This document shows, piece after piece, positions 1-9,652 of a stretch of 64,000 nt of DNA. Source of the DNA: Sitta carolinensis (taxonomy: Eukaryota > Chordata > Aves > Passeriformes > Sittidae); assembly GCA_032173965.1 (NCBI GenBank), contig CM063294.1, positions 3,270,452 through 3,334,451 on the forward strand, in the 5' to 3' direction. The notes under the pieces were generated by a model that was given only the letters and a program-made list of their open reading frames with translations, searched no databases and was not told where the DNA came from. Positions within the stretch are counted from its first letter, which is position 1; every line of letters starts with the position of its first letter. The translations under genes were made by a program, and so were the position numbers.

Positions 1-197
1 CTACCCCGGCCTGGGGGCGGATCCAGCCCAGGCTCAGCCCCCTCTGATGCAGCTCCACATCCCAGGATTTCCAACCCACAATGCCAGCAGGAGGGAGGCT
101 GGGGTTCCCCTGCTGCCAGACCCCTCCCTGGCCAGGCACAGCACAGCAGCTCAGCCCATCCCCGGGTCCCTGTGTCCCCATAGCCCCGGGTCCCCTG

Positions 198-358
198 CGT
201 CCCCATGTCCCTGTGTCCCCGTGTCCCTGTGTCCCCATGTCCCTGTGTCCCTGTGTCCCCATGCCCCATGTCCCCGTGTTCCCATGTCCTTGTGTCCCCA
301 TGTCCCTATGTCCTTGTGTCCCTGTGTCCCCATATCCCATGTCCCATGTCCCTGGGTC
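198..358. repeat. TGTCCC-type short tandem repeat
   Basis: Degenerate tandem array built on the hexamer TGTCCC with CATGTCCC and CGTGTCCC variants. It keeps all three plus-strand frames open and explains the low-complexity Cys/Pro/Val/Ser frames read through it. I see no coding signal. Confidence 0.85.
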
Positions 359-405
359 CCCCTGCTGCAGCTGGCACAACAGCACAGCCAGTGCCATTGG
401 CCAGT

Positions 406-704
406 GGCCAGCACAGTGGCCAGTCCGTGGTCAGCACAGTGGCCAGGCTGTGGCCAGCACAGTGGCCAGTCCGTGGTCAGCACAGTGGCCAGGCTGTGGC
501 CAGCACAGTGGCCAGTCCGTGGTCAGCACAGTGGCCAGGCTGTGGCCAGCACAGTGGCCAGGCCATGGTCAGCACAGTGGCCAGGCTGTGGCCAGCACAG
601 TGGCCAGTCCGTGGTCAGCACAGTGGCCAGGCTGTGGCCAGCACAGTGGCCAGGCCATGGTCAGCACAGTGGCCAGGCTGTGGCCAGCACAGTGGCCAGG
701 CCAT
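406..704. repeat. 23-bp minisatellite, 13 copies
   Basis: Thirteen consecutive 23-bp units of the form GGYCAGCACAGTGGCCAG plus a variable five-base tail (TCCGT, GCTGT or GCCAT). Units starting GGCC and GGTC alternate strictly, so the true period is a 46-bp dimer. Neither 23 nor 46 is a multiple of three, so every frame reads the same repeated peptide. This is why long overlapping frames appear on both strands. Confidence 0.92.
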
Positions 705-2060
705 GGGCAGTCAGCATGGCCTGGCACAGCTCAGCACGGTCCCCTCACTGCCAGCCCCCACAGACCCTGCCAAGGACAGACAGACAGATGCCCATAGGAC
801 AGCCACCAGATGGGTTTAGGAGCACATTTGAATGGAAACTGGGGCAGGGAGTGGAGCTGGATGGGCCTGGGGACCCCAGAGCAGGAGCTGCTCAGGACAT
901 GGGACATGCTGAGCCTCAGGGAACAACCTTGACCCCAACAGAGCAACCCCAGGCACCACCAGGTACCTCAGCACCTCACGGGGAAGAGGGGTGAGTCCCA
1001 GCAGGCTCAGCCCCATGGCCAACAGAGGGCCCAACAACGGACAGGATCTCTTAGAAGCCACCTCCAGGAAAGATGGGGCCATGCCCCAGTAGCACCGTGG
1101 TCCTCTGGAAGGAGAACCAGGGACATTTCCCAGCTGGGTGAGGTGGGAAGCCTGCACACTGTGCATGAGAACATGGGTGGAGTATGCAAGGACCACAACT
1201 CTCAATGCCAACGGCCCCCAGGCAAGGCTGAGCTGTGCCAGCCAGACACACAATCACCACAGGATCACCACACAATCACCTGAGAGGACCCTTCAGGTCC
1301 CGCACCTTCAAACAAGCAAGGGACACCAATGGGACAGAGGCCACAGGCTGCAGTGACAGGCCCTGGCCAGCAGACTGGCTGCCATGGGGCAAGCAGGGGC
1401 TTGCTGAGCCTGTGTGCAGAGCTGGGACACCTCAGGTAGCATCCTAAGAGTCAAACTGGACACATTTTGGCCTCTAATTCCATGCAGGAGTCAGCCAGCT
1501 CTTGCTGGGCCCTTCTCTTGGATCAAGGCACCCACCAAGCCTCAATGAAACACCAGAGCAGCATCAGCCCACCCCTGCAGGAGGATGTCCCCTTCCACAG
1601 CACAGCCCAAACAGGGGGCCAGAATGGGCAAGAGCTGGTGGTGCCAGGCAGATCTCAGCTGCTCCTGCTCCCAGCCCAGCTCAGGGAGCAAAGTGAGCTG
1701 AGGCAGTCACAAGCTGCGGGCATCACCCCTTCCCCAAGGGGTCTACAACACGCAATCAGACAGCTGGGAAGGCACCAGTGCCTGTGCCCAGCCATGCACA
1801 GGGCTGTGGCACCCCACACTGAGCACACTGGGTCCCACTCAAGGCAAGGAATGCTGATCAGGCAGGGCAGGGCAGGGTGGGCTCTCCAGCAAGGGCCACA
1901 TACCCAGATCCATCATCCCAGAGGAGAGGAAAGGGGAGAGGGGGCTCCTCATGGGTCTGGAAGGAGATGTCTGATTAATACCTCAGCTCCTGTATTATTA
2001 AAGGAAGATGGACAGCCAGCTCTAATGTGGATGCCCAGGAGAGATCCCCCTCATCCCCAC
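705..2060. other. non-coding flank, no gene seen
   Basis: Unique-looking sequence of moderate GC content. The open frames are short, overlap on both strands and carry no recognisable domain. If CXXC5 continues leftward, this is its last intron or 3' region. I looked for the short final CXXC5 exon (a tail ending in aromatic residues) and did not find it. Confidence 0.5.
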
Positions 2061-2330
2061 AATCACAGACTCACAGAATGGTTTTAAGGAGACCTTTAAG
2101 ATCATCTCATTCCATCCCCTGCCATGGGCAGGGACACCTTCCACCAGAGCAGGCTGTTCCAAGCCCTGCCCAGCCTGGCCTTGGACACTTCCAGGGATGG
2201 GGCAGCCACAGCTTCTCTGGGAAACCTGTGCCAGGGCCTCAACACCCTCATCATAAACATTTCCACCTTATGTCCAACCTAACTCTATCATCTTTCAGCT
2301 GAAAACGCTCACTCCTTGTCCTCCATCACC
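2061..2330 (-). mobile_element. CR1 LINE fragment, 3' end
   Basis: This reads as the reverse complement of a bird CR1 3' end: an 'actcacagaatggttt' start, a block on attempted spreading of 'ccctgccatgggcagggacacc', then 'ggccttggacacttccaggg' and 'ggggcagccacagcttctctggg'. CR1 is a non-LTR retrotransposon, and copies are usually 5'-truncated and dead. No reverse transcriptase frame is left. Confidence 0.85.
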
Positions 2331-4942
2331 AGAGTCTCTCTGTGAGGCTGATGTGAGGGTGACAGTGACCCTCACTGCCTCTCTCTGGGGCACCAAAGCT
2401 CTGCAGCACAGCTTCTCTGGACGAGAACAGCTCTGATGAGTCAAATCCCAACTATTCACAGCCTTCATGTGCCCTACAGCTCTGCAGACAAGCCCGGCGT
2501 GACCTGTGCAGGGCTGGCCAGCAGCCCCCACAGCATCAGCCAGGGTTGCTGGGGCTGGCAGAGCCCTGAGGAGCCTGGTCAGTGCAGGAACGTGCTGCTG
2601 CCTGCTCCCAGCACCCGACCTGGCCAGTCCTAGAGCCCCAGGCAGCCCCACCACGGCAGGACACCAGCAGTGACCGGTTCTTCAGGCTCTGTAGATGTGC
2701 AGATAAACCTTAACGGTGGCTGAGGGATTTAGCTCAGTTTTTTTACACTGCCATAAAGGTTTAATTTAATTTTTTTTTTTTTTACTGCTTGATTTTAGAT
2801 CAATGTTTAATCGTAGCCCTGTCTGAGCTCTTTGAGGATGTTCCTCTGGATGCACAGGGGTGGCAGGACAGTCACTGTCCTTCTCCTGGGCGATGGCACT
2901 GCCCCCACAGGCAGGGACAATGCTTCACAAAGCCTTGAGAATGATTCAGCCCCATATGAAGGGCCACTGAATGGCCCCTTCTGTCCCAGGATCAAGTCCA
3001 GCAGTGTGATGGCACCTCACCAGGACCAACAGTCCATGGAACTCTGCATCTTGGCCCACTCCAGAGAGGTCTCCAGCACAGCATAGGTGCTGGTGGTTGC
3101 CCTACAGTTGGCCCAATGTATGAGCAAGGCTGGCTGACAGGTTAGATTTAACAAGCCAGCTTTGACCCAGGTGACCTGGGACATCGGCTGGGGTCACGGT
3201 GTCCCTGTCCCAGCCACAATCCTGTACAACCCTACCAAGGTCAACACATGGTACAAGTGGATGTTCTGAGAGAGGGCATGGTCTGTCATGAAAAGGGGAT
3301 GGTGATGCCCTGGAATGACCCACACCTGCCAGGTGTCCATCCCACCAGCACTGTGGCATCTCTCTTGAGCCCCAAGACACCTGGTCATGCCCAGGGGGAT
3401 AGGGATTCATCTCTGGTGGGGCCCAACTCTACCAGATGCAGAACCCTATTTCAGTGGCCTCCATTTCCCAGCCAGTCATGAGATGGAGAAACCCACCACA
3501 GGGGTGACTGTTCCATGGGTTCCTGGTGCTATTTATCACCTCCAGACCCAGTGCTGGAGAAGGGAGCGAGTCCTCTGGCTGCTGCAAGCTCCGAGTCTAT
3601 TGACCCGCTTTAGGACTCTTTGGAAGAAATGAACTTTTTTTTTCCCTTTCTCCCTTTTTCCAGATCACTGACTCAGCAAATTAGAACAAGAATATAATTT
3701 AGCAATACAGCGGTTTTTGAAAGACACAGTCCCTCTCTCCTCATCCCCACCGCCCAAATAGATTTTTTTTCCCCTTCAGTATTCATTCAGAGCTGATGCT
3801 AATTGAAAAACGTAGAACGTGGCTGAGGGAACAGCAGGCTTTGGTTGCTTTGGGACCACCAGAGGATGGGCAAAGCCCTTGTGCCAGGATGCACGATCCA
3901 GCTGATGTCCAGGTGACTTTTTAGCCTCTGCTGTGTCTCCATGGGGATGTGCTCACCAGAAGGAGGAAGCACACCAGCATGTCTGACACTGGGGTCAGCT
4001 CATGGAAAAATCGAACCTGACTTCAGCACAACACCTGGGTGTGCAGGAAGAGGGAGGCTCTGCCAGAGCAGGGTGTCCATGGGACACCCCTGCCCTGCTG
4101 GCACCCACACCACGCCACCAGCAGCTGCCCATGGACCCTAATGAGTTTCAGGCCCACACAACCCCAGTCACCAGACTTTCCCTGTAGTCCCCACGTGAGT
4201 CACACCTCCCCAGTGGATTTGGCAAGGTGGCACCCCAAACCAATGGCTCTTCTCCAAAGCCAAGGACATCCACAAGCAGGCCATGGAGGGCAGTGAGAGC
4301 CCCAGCACCTGGCTCACACCGGGGCACCTGGGCATCCCCAGCAGGAGCAGGGATGTTCCTGGCTCTGCTGGGTGCTGAAACAGAAGCACGGCCACTGGGA
4401 ACTGCTGCCATGGGAAATCCAGCTGCTGCCTTATGGACTCATCCTGACCCCCTAGAGGGATGCTGGCCCAGGGAGACCCAGCACAGCCACTCCACTGGGG
4501 ATGCTGCCAGTGCACCCTGCAGCAGTTTACTCCCAAAACCAGGGATTGCTGTGCTCCTGCTCAGAGTGGAGGAGCTGGGCTTTGACTGCACTGTGGCCAC
4601 AGGTTTCAACATCACCAGTTACCCCAAGGTCTGCCCCAAAAAATTCATCCCCCTCCTCTAGGGTTAGATGTTGCTCCCCAGCTCAGGGAGCTGCCAGCCA
4701 CTGAGAACAGGGGATGTTGTCACCAAAGCCCCAGCAGAGCCCTGCTGCTGCCTGTGCTTGCAAAGGGGAGAGCAAAGTCCAGCATGCCCAGGGAGAGACC
4801 CCAGCCTTCCTCCCCACACCAATCAACACCAGTACATAGCAGGGGTTGGGGACTGAGGGCACTGGGCAGAGCACACATCTCAGGGTGAGAGCTGTTAATG
4901 GAAAAGGGAAAAATAAAAAAAAAAAAAAGAAGTACCAGGTGT
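2331..4942. other. CXXC5 downstream intron/flank, no exon recognised
   Basis: No convincing exon on either strand. There is a short A/T run near 2768-2783. Positions 3590-3840 are more AT-balanced than their surroundings, with runs such as 'aatataatttagcaatac' and 'gatgctaattgaaaaacg'. That composition suggests a candidate conserved non-coding element, but only an alignment could show it. The rest is ordinary moderately GC-rich DNA. Confidence 0.45.
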
Positions 4943-4948
4943 TTTATT
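4915..4948 (-). terminator. candidate intronic polyadenylation signal
   Basis: On the minus strand a canonical AATAAA lies at 4948-4943, about 70 nt past the CXXC5 splice donor. It is followed after about 14 nt by a run of 14 T (4928-4915), which fits a U-rich downstream element. Use of this site would give a short CXXC5 transcript ending inside the intron. The signal is visible in the sequence; its use is inference. Confidence 0.4.
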
Positions 4949-5017
4949 ATCTAGGGCAAGATCCAAACCCAGGAGCGCAGCCCGAGGAGGGGTTAGGGTG
5001 CCTGAGAGGGGCCGGTT

Positions 5018-5019
5018 AC
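5018..5019 (-). other. CXXC5: CXXC5 coding exon splice donor
   Basis: The minus-strand sequence runs CTGGAG then GTAACC. The GT at 5019-5018 directly follows the GAG codon where homology to CXXC5 stops. Beyond it the frame reads only eight non-conserved residues (VTGPSQAP) before a stop, which is what an intron read-through would look like. The intron begins in phase 0. Confidence 0.88.
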
Positions 5020-5805
5020 CTCCAGTGCTGCAGAAGGCTTCTTTTTGAGTTCTTCACATTTTCGGAATTTGCAAATCTGGTGGCCAGTTTTGCGATTCCT
5101 ACAACTGCTGCACTGCTCGCAGTTTATCCGTCTTCGGCAGGGCGGGCACATGCCGCATCTTTTCCGTTTCTTTTTCCCCGAATTGATGGCAGATGCCAAC
5201 TCATTCTGCATGGGATACTCTGCCAAGCCAGCCATATGGAGCGCGCTCTCTGCCAGAAACACGCCGGCAGGGGTCATAATGAAAAGGCCTGGGTTGATGG
5301 GAAAAGCCCCCAGGTAAGGAAAATCAGAGGGGCCATTCATTGTCTCTGCAGCTGAGACTGCCTCCATGTCAGAGATACCAGTCCCGTGCTCGCTTGTTAG
5401 AGGAAGATGCTCCTGTACCACTCTTTTGAGCATTTCTGTCGACTGAGCAAATTGTTGGAGGGCGGTCTGTCCTTCTGAGGAGAGCTCCGACATCCGGTCT
5501 AATTTGCTCAGCATACTAGAGATGTTTTTGTGCTTTGAGGTAGAATGACTTTTATCCACAGTCGCATCGTTGCCATTAGCTAAGGGGTTGCCTTTCTCTG
5601 AATGTTCGCTTACCGAGCTGCTGCTACCAAAAGTGGAATAGTGGGAGAGTGGACGGGACTTCTTAAGACTTTTGTTCAAAGGTTCACTTATTATTCCACT
5701 TTTGTTCCTCCTCTCAGAGTTGACAGGGGGTTGAGAGTCATCTTGGTTATTTTTTTCCGTCTCTGGCTTGTTCCCAGTGTCTTGATGGGAGCCCGAATTT
5801 GACAT
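5020..5805 (-). CDS. CXXC5: CXXC-type zinc finger protein 5 (main coding exon, 3' partial)
   Basis: Nuclear DNA-binding protein of the CXXC4/CXXC5 group. Known members bind unmethylated CpG DNA and also bind Dishevelled, damping Wnt/beta-catenin signalling; CXXC5 is induced by BMP and retinoic acid. This exon codes 262 residues. Residues 31-57 (ERRNKSGIISEPLNKS region) are strongly CXXC5-like. Residues 115-205 hold the conserved QQFAQSTEMLKRVVQEHLPL and FPYLGAFPINPGLFIMTPAG blocks. A basic nuclear signal KKKRKR lies at 211-216. The zinc finger at about 211-257 has eight cysteines (217, 220, 223, 229, 232, 235, 245, 250), all present. KTGHQI (239-244) fits the KTxxxI Dishevelled-binding motif. 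The start was chosen because MSNSGSHQD resembles the known CXXC5 N-terminus and has A at -3. CXXC4 is excluded because it lacks the 31-205 blocks. The N-terminal part is shorter and less Gly/Ala-rich than in mammals (about 322 residues there). The final roughly 14 residues need a further exon that I did not find. Confidence 0.95.
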
Positions 5806-5837
5806 GGTGCCCGTAGCACAACAACCAAACCAACCCC

Positions 5838-5844
<7 letters not shown>

Positions 5845-5870
<26 letters not shown>
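5845..5870 (-). repeat. 26-nt A/T run (poly-U in CXXC5 mRNA leader)
   Basis: Twenty-six consecutive A on the plus strand, read as poly-U in the minus-strand transcript 40-65 nt before the start codon. Smaller T-rich runs lie on its upstream side. The length may vary between individuals or through sequencing error. Confidence 0.8.
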
Positions 5871-5984
5871 TCCAAAAAACCGAAAAACCAAAACCCCAAA
5901 AAAACAAATAACCCACCCCAATGCCAAAGTGAAAGACCCCCAAAGCCCTTCTGGTAGCACTGGTCCGCCAGCCACCGGGGACGC

Positions 5985-6002
5985 TCAGACGGGACCGCGC
6001 AT
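5985..6002 (-). promoter_or_regulatory. upstream ORF 2 in CXXC5 leader
   Basis: A five-codon minus-strand frame (MRGPV, then stop) wholly inside the leader. With the other short frame upstream it could lower translation of CXXC5. That role is inference from position only. Confidence 0.35.
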
Positions 6003-6049
6003 CAACGGACGTCTCCTCCCGCGCCGGCTGCGGAGGACTCAGGGTGCTC

Positions 6050-6064
6050 TCAGTGCACAGACAT
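6050..6064 (-). promoter_or_regulatory. upstream ORF 1 in CXXC5 leader
   Basis: A four-codon minus-strand frame (MSVH, then stop), the first ATG after the splice acceptor. Short frames like this usually permit reinitiation. No direct evidence of use. Confidence 0.35.
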
Positions 6065-6095
6065 ACTCTGCAGCTCTGGGACACACCACGCGGCT

Positions 6096-6120
6096 CTGGA
6101 AGAAGAAAAGAAAAGAGAGT
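6096..6120 (-). other. CXXC5: splice acceptor and polypyrimidine tract of CXXC5 coding exon
   Basis: The minus strand reads CTCTCTTTTCTTTTCTTCTTC then CAG, ending with AG at 6097-6096. It is a long unbroken pyrimidine tract, the best acceptor in the region upstream of the start codon. It sets the exon start at 6095. Confidence 0.8.
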
Positions 6121-6689
6121 TAGCGCTGGCAAGAGCCAACGGGCTTTTCAAAGCAGCTCTTCCTCCCCCTGCCATGAAAATCCCAGCGCCGCGAACAAAG
6201 GAACTCCAGGGAACGGACCTCGGTGGAGATCCGTTCCGCTGCTCTCTAAAAGGGTCGCCATCCAGACAGAAGTGGGGGGTCACAGGGGAAGTCCTGGCCT
6301 GGTAGCAATGGCACTCGGATGCTTAAAGACTCTCTGTGCGTGGCTCTCCTCCCCCAGGGACGGCAGCCCCAGGGAAGTCACGGGGCTCATCTACCGCTCC
6401 GCTCCAGCGGCGTGAAGCCCCGCGCCGGACGGGACCACAGGTGCCGGCGGGATGATGCTCCCGGGCCGTACACAGGAGCTCATGCAAGGGGTGCCTGGTT
6501 CCCACCCTGCAGCCACCCTTGTCCCCCAGGCCAAGTGCAACACCCCAGCTCCCACAGTCCCGGGGGTACTGCTCACCCAGCTCAGGCTAGGCTGCACCCC
6601 TGCTCCTCCTCCTCTGTCTCCTCCTGGACCATTGTCCCTGAGGCAGCACTGGGCAGGGGAAGGAAGCCAAATGGAGAGCGGCAGTGTCC
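6121..6689. other. CXXC5 upstream intron, no gene seen
   Basis: Moderately GC-rich sequence just upstream of the coding exon. No recognisable exon, repeat or motif cluster. Confidence 0.5.
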
Positions 6690-7060
6690 ACCTTCAGGTG
6701 CCACAGGGGTCCACAGCATCCTCCTCCAAACCCCACCAACAGCTGCAGTGTTCACCCCAAATCCCATAGTGAGCTGCACCATCCAATTCTGAGTCACTTC
6801 CAGCATCTACTTCCAAATCCCATGGACAGCCATGGCATTCACCTCCAAATCCCCATAAGAGCTGTAACATCCACTTCCAAATCCCATGGACAGCCATGGT
6901 ATCCACCTCCTAACCTCACCAAGGGCAGCAGCATCCATCTCCAAACCAAACAAGGAGCTGCAGCATCCACTTCTAAGCCTCATCAGGAGCTGCAGTGCCC
7001 ACCTTCAACCTCATAGGGAGCCACAGCATCCACCTCCAAGCCCCAGTGCTGACCTCCTGC
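6690..7060. repeat. degenerate ~30-36-bp tandem array
   Basis: Repeated phrases such as 'catccacctccaaatccc', 'atggacagccatgg' and 'gagctgcagcatccac' recur at roughly 30-36 bp with many substitutions. It is an old, diverged minisatellite within the CXXC5 intron. Confidence 0.7.
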
Positions 7061-8069
7061 CATGCCCCAGCATGCCCAGCACACATGCCCAGCTGCTCCA
7101 GCAGAGCCCTGGGCTCAGCAGTGACAGCCAGAGCCTTCCTGGAGCGGATGCTATGCTGCTGTCCCTGGGGCGACTCCGGGGCAGCTGGGCGCAGTGTGGC
7201 TGCAAACACTTGTTGTTGTGAAATTCCTCCTCCTCCTCCCTCCCGAGCACGCACGCACACAGGCACCGCCAAGTAATCAGGCTTTAGAGGAGAAAAGCTG
7301 CAGGGCTTAGTGGAGCAGGAACCCACGTCCCCACCCTGGTGGCGGTTGGGGGAGGGTGGCACTGGGAGGAGGCCCTCACCCACCCCACCCCTCCATCCTG
7401 GCTATCCCAGCACCCTCCTCTCTAGAGCCCAGACAGGGATGTGGCCACGTGTGGAGAGCTCTGCTGAGACCCTCACTCCTGTGTAGGGGTGGTACAGCAG
7501 AGCAAGGGGCATCCCTGGACCCCCACACCCCACCGCTGCTCATCCATCATCCTCCTCCAGTGCAGCCCCAGGAACCCCACAATAGCCCAGAGGACCCTTT
7601 CCCACGGGCAGAGCTTGGGCATCGCCGTTAAAACGCTGATGGGGGCAAGGTCCTTGTGCCAACTGCCGTGGTACCGGCTGCGGAAGCAGCCCCGGTGTCT
7701 CACTCCGGTGCCAGAGCCGCTCGCCCACGGAGAAACCCCCCCCGCCCTGGCGCTGAAAACCGCTTGCTTCAGCTGCTGCGGGATTTAAGATGCAGCGCGG
7801 ATCGATGCAAGGCTTGGGCTCCAGCCGGGAGCTCGCCAGGCCACGTGGGGAGGGAGGGCTGCGGCGGCAGGACGGGCTGCCCTTCCCCAGCATCCACGCC
7901 AAGCGGGGGGATGCTGGGCAGCCGTGAGGTGGGGTGCACCCCAAAGGGATGACGGGGTGCTGGGAGGTTGGCCGAGCTGCTGCCATGCAGCTGGACCACC
8001 CGTCCCCTCTGCCAGGGAGGTGGTGGACCTGTCCCTGGAGACCTTAGGACGGGTCACACCTTAGTGCCG
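7061..8069. other. intronic DNA, no gene seen
   Basis: No coding or RNA gene signal. CpG content rises from about 7650 toward the island that follows. Confidence 0.45.
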
Positions 8070-9070
8070 ACAGCAACGGGCGCTGGGGCCGGAGCGGGGA
8101 GCGCGGCAGGAAAAGCACCGGACGGGAGGATGTGAGATAAAGCGCCCGGCGGTGTTATCTCCCGCCTGCCCGCGGCCGCCTTTCCTGCGGCCCTGCGCCT
8201 CTTCCGCCCGGGGAGCCCGGCCACATCGGCCCGCGATTCGCCACCACCCTGCCCGCTCGCCCTGTGCCATCGGAACCACCCTGCCGCGGGGCACAGGTAC
8301 GGCTGGGCTCCAGCCACGACCGCTGGAGATGCTCCGCATCGCCCTGGCAAAGCGCTCGGTCCTGCCCGCATGGGTCTCCCCACGGCCCCACCGCGGGCTC
8401 CGAGCGCCAAAATGGGCAGGACACCAGCTGAAGCCACGCCGCCGTCACCATTTCCACCAGTCCCCATCTTCTTCTGCAGGCAGACATAGCGTCCAGCCTC
8501 CCTGGCTGGTCCCACCGTGCCGCACAGATCGGGTGCCAGCAGCTCCGAGCCCCCGCTCGCAGCCCCCTCGCAGCGGGGCGATGGCTGCAGAGCCTGGCAC
8601 AGCCCCGCAGCCCCCGGGGCACGGGACCCCCCCAGCGCAGCCGCTGCAGCCCCCGCACCCGCAGAGACGGCGGGCACGGCGCCGCGGCCGCCCTCAGCCC
8701 CGGCGGCGCAAGGCAGTGCCCGCTGTTGGCACGGGGCGCGGCGCCGGGCCGTGCCGAGCCGTGCCGAGCCGTGCCAGCGGCGCCACCGCACAATCCCGCC
8801 ATTGTCCCGGCCGCCGCTTCGCCTCCGCCAGCTCCCACCATCTGCAGCCACCCGGCGCTGCCCTCCGGCCCCCGCGGCCCCCGCGGCCGTGCCAGCTGGG
8901 ACGGGGCTGTCCCCACGCTGCCCTCGCCTCCCCTGTGAGCCCACACCGCGGTGCCGGGGGGTACGTGGCGAGTTCGCATAAAAGGGGGGTCCCCCCAGCC
9001 TGCCACCGTGGGACCACCCAGCGCAGCAGATACCGCTGCTCCTCGCCAGCCGCTGCCCGGCCCCGTCGTT
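8070..9070. promoter_or_regulatory. CpG island, possible internal or alternative promoter
   Basis: About 1 kb of very GC-rich sequence with frequent CpG, starting about 2 kb upstream of the CXXC5 coding exon. Near its right end a TATA-like ATAAAAGG lies on the plus strand at about 8979. Long open frames here on both strands are GC artefacts. It could be an alternative CXXC5 promoter or the start of a divergent non-coding RNA; neither can be shown from sequence alone. Confidence 0.5.
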
Positions 9071-9135
9071 AATTGCAGCGGGGGGAGGAATTAATGATCT
9101 TAATCCCTTCTTTATGATTGACCCGAGTAAAGACG
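9066..9135. promoter_or_regulatory. homeodomain-motif cluster at CpG island edge
   Basis: An abrupt AT-rich block directly after the island with several homeodomain-type cores: GTTAATTG, ATTAATGATC and TTAATCCC (the last bicoid/OTX-like). The density is unlike the flanks. Candidate enhancer, inference only. Confidence 0.35.
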
Positions 9136-9467
9136 GTGAGGGCCCCCCCGTCCCGTTTCTGCCCCCTTTCCGGCCCCCATCCCTTGGGAAGGCGCCGGGC
9201 AGCGTCATCTGGGTCCCTGTCAGAAGGTGCTTAGTCCCGGCCGCGGCATTAAGGGGCACGTGATGGGCTCCCTGGACCCGCTTAACAGCCTGGAGGGACG
9301 CCAGGGTTCAAGGGGACACCACCAAGGTCGGGAGGCCCCAACCCACACCCAGGGGTTCCCAAGCCTTTGCAGGACACTGTTCCTCCCCTGCAACTGATCC
9401 CCTGCCAGGTCCAGGGTCCAAAACCCAGGGGGTCCCAGGGTGAGGGAGGGCACCCGTGGAACATGTA

Positions 9468-9652
9468 GCCCTGAGAAGCTGTGGCTGCCCCATCCCTGGA
9501 AGTGTTATAGTCCAGATTGGAGGGTTACCCAGTTACTCCAGGGTTTGGAGTAACCTGGTCTAGTGGAACGTGCCCCTGCCCGTGGCAGGAGGTGGAATGA
9601 GATGATCTTTAAGGACACTTCAAACCCAAACCATCCTGTGGTTCTGTGATTT
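9468..9652 (+). mobile_element. CR1 LINE fragment, 3' end
   Basis: Contains 'gagaagctgtggctgcccc', 'tccctggaagtgt', 'tgcccgtggcaggaggtgg' and a 3' end near 'tggttctgtgat', the order expected for a plus-strand CR1 3' end. The middle is diverged. Confidence 0.8.

Larger units (their letters stand above)
5806..6095 (-). other. CXXC5: CXXC5 5' untranslated part of coding exon
   Basis: This is the 290 nt between the splice acceptor and the start codon, so CXXC5 has at least one upstream untranslated exon. It contains a GC-rich half (about 5930-6095), a T/G-rich half and a 26-nt poly-U run. There is no AG between the poly-U and the ATG, so the exon cannot begin after the run. No stop interrupts the CXXC5 frame across this stretch, but no in-frame ATG lies in it either. 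Confidence 0.7.

Noticed and set aside
406..704. CRISPR-like array of 23-bp repeats
   Set aside because: Units are contiguous with no unique spacers, and the setting is a bird nuclear genome.
4993..5019. VTGPSQAP as the normal CXXC5 C-terminus
   Set aside because: Homology stops exactly at a GAG/GTAACC donor, so these residues come from intron read-through. They would be used only in the intronic poly-A form.
5806..6132. Extended 379-codon CXXC5 protein starting at 6132
   Set aside because: That ATG lies beyond the splice acceptor at 6096, inside the intron, and the extra 109 residues include a poly-Phe run with no match to CXXC5.
8979..8986. TATA box of a plus-strand protein gene
   Set aside because: The match is good but no exon follows it on the plus strand; kept only as part of the CpG island note.
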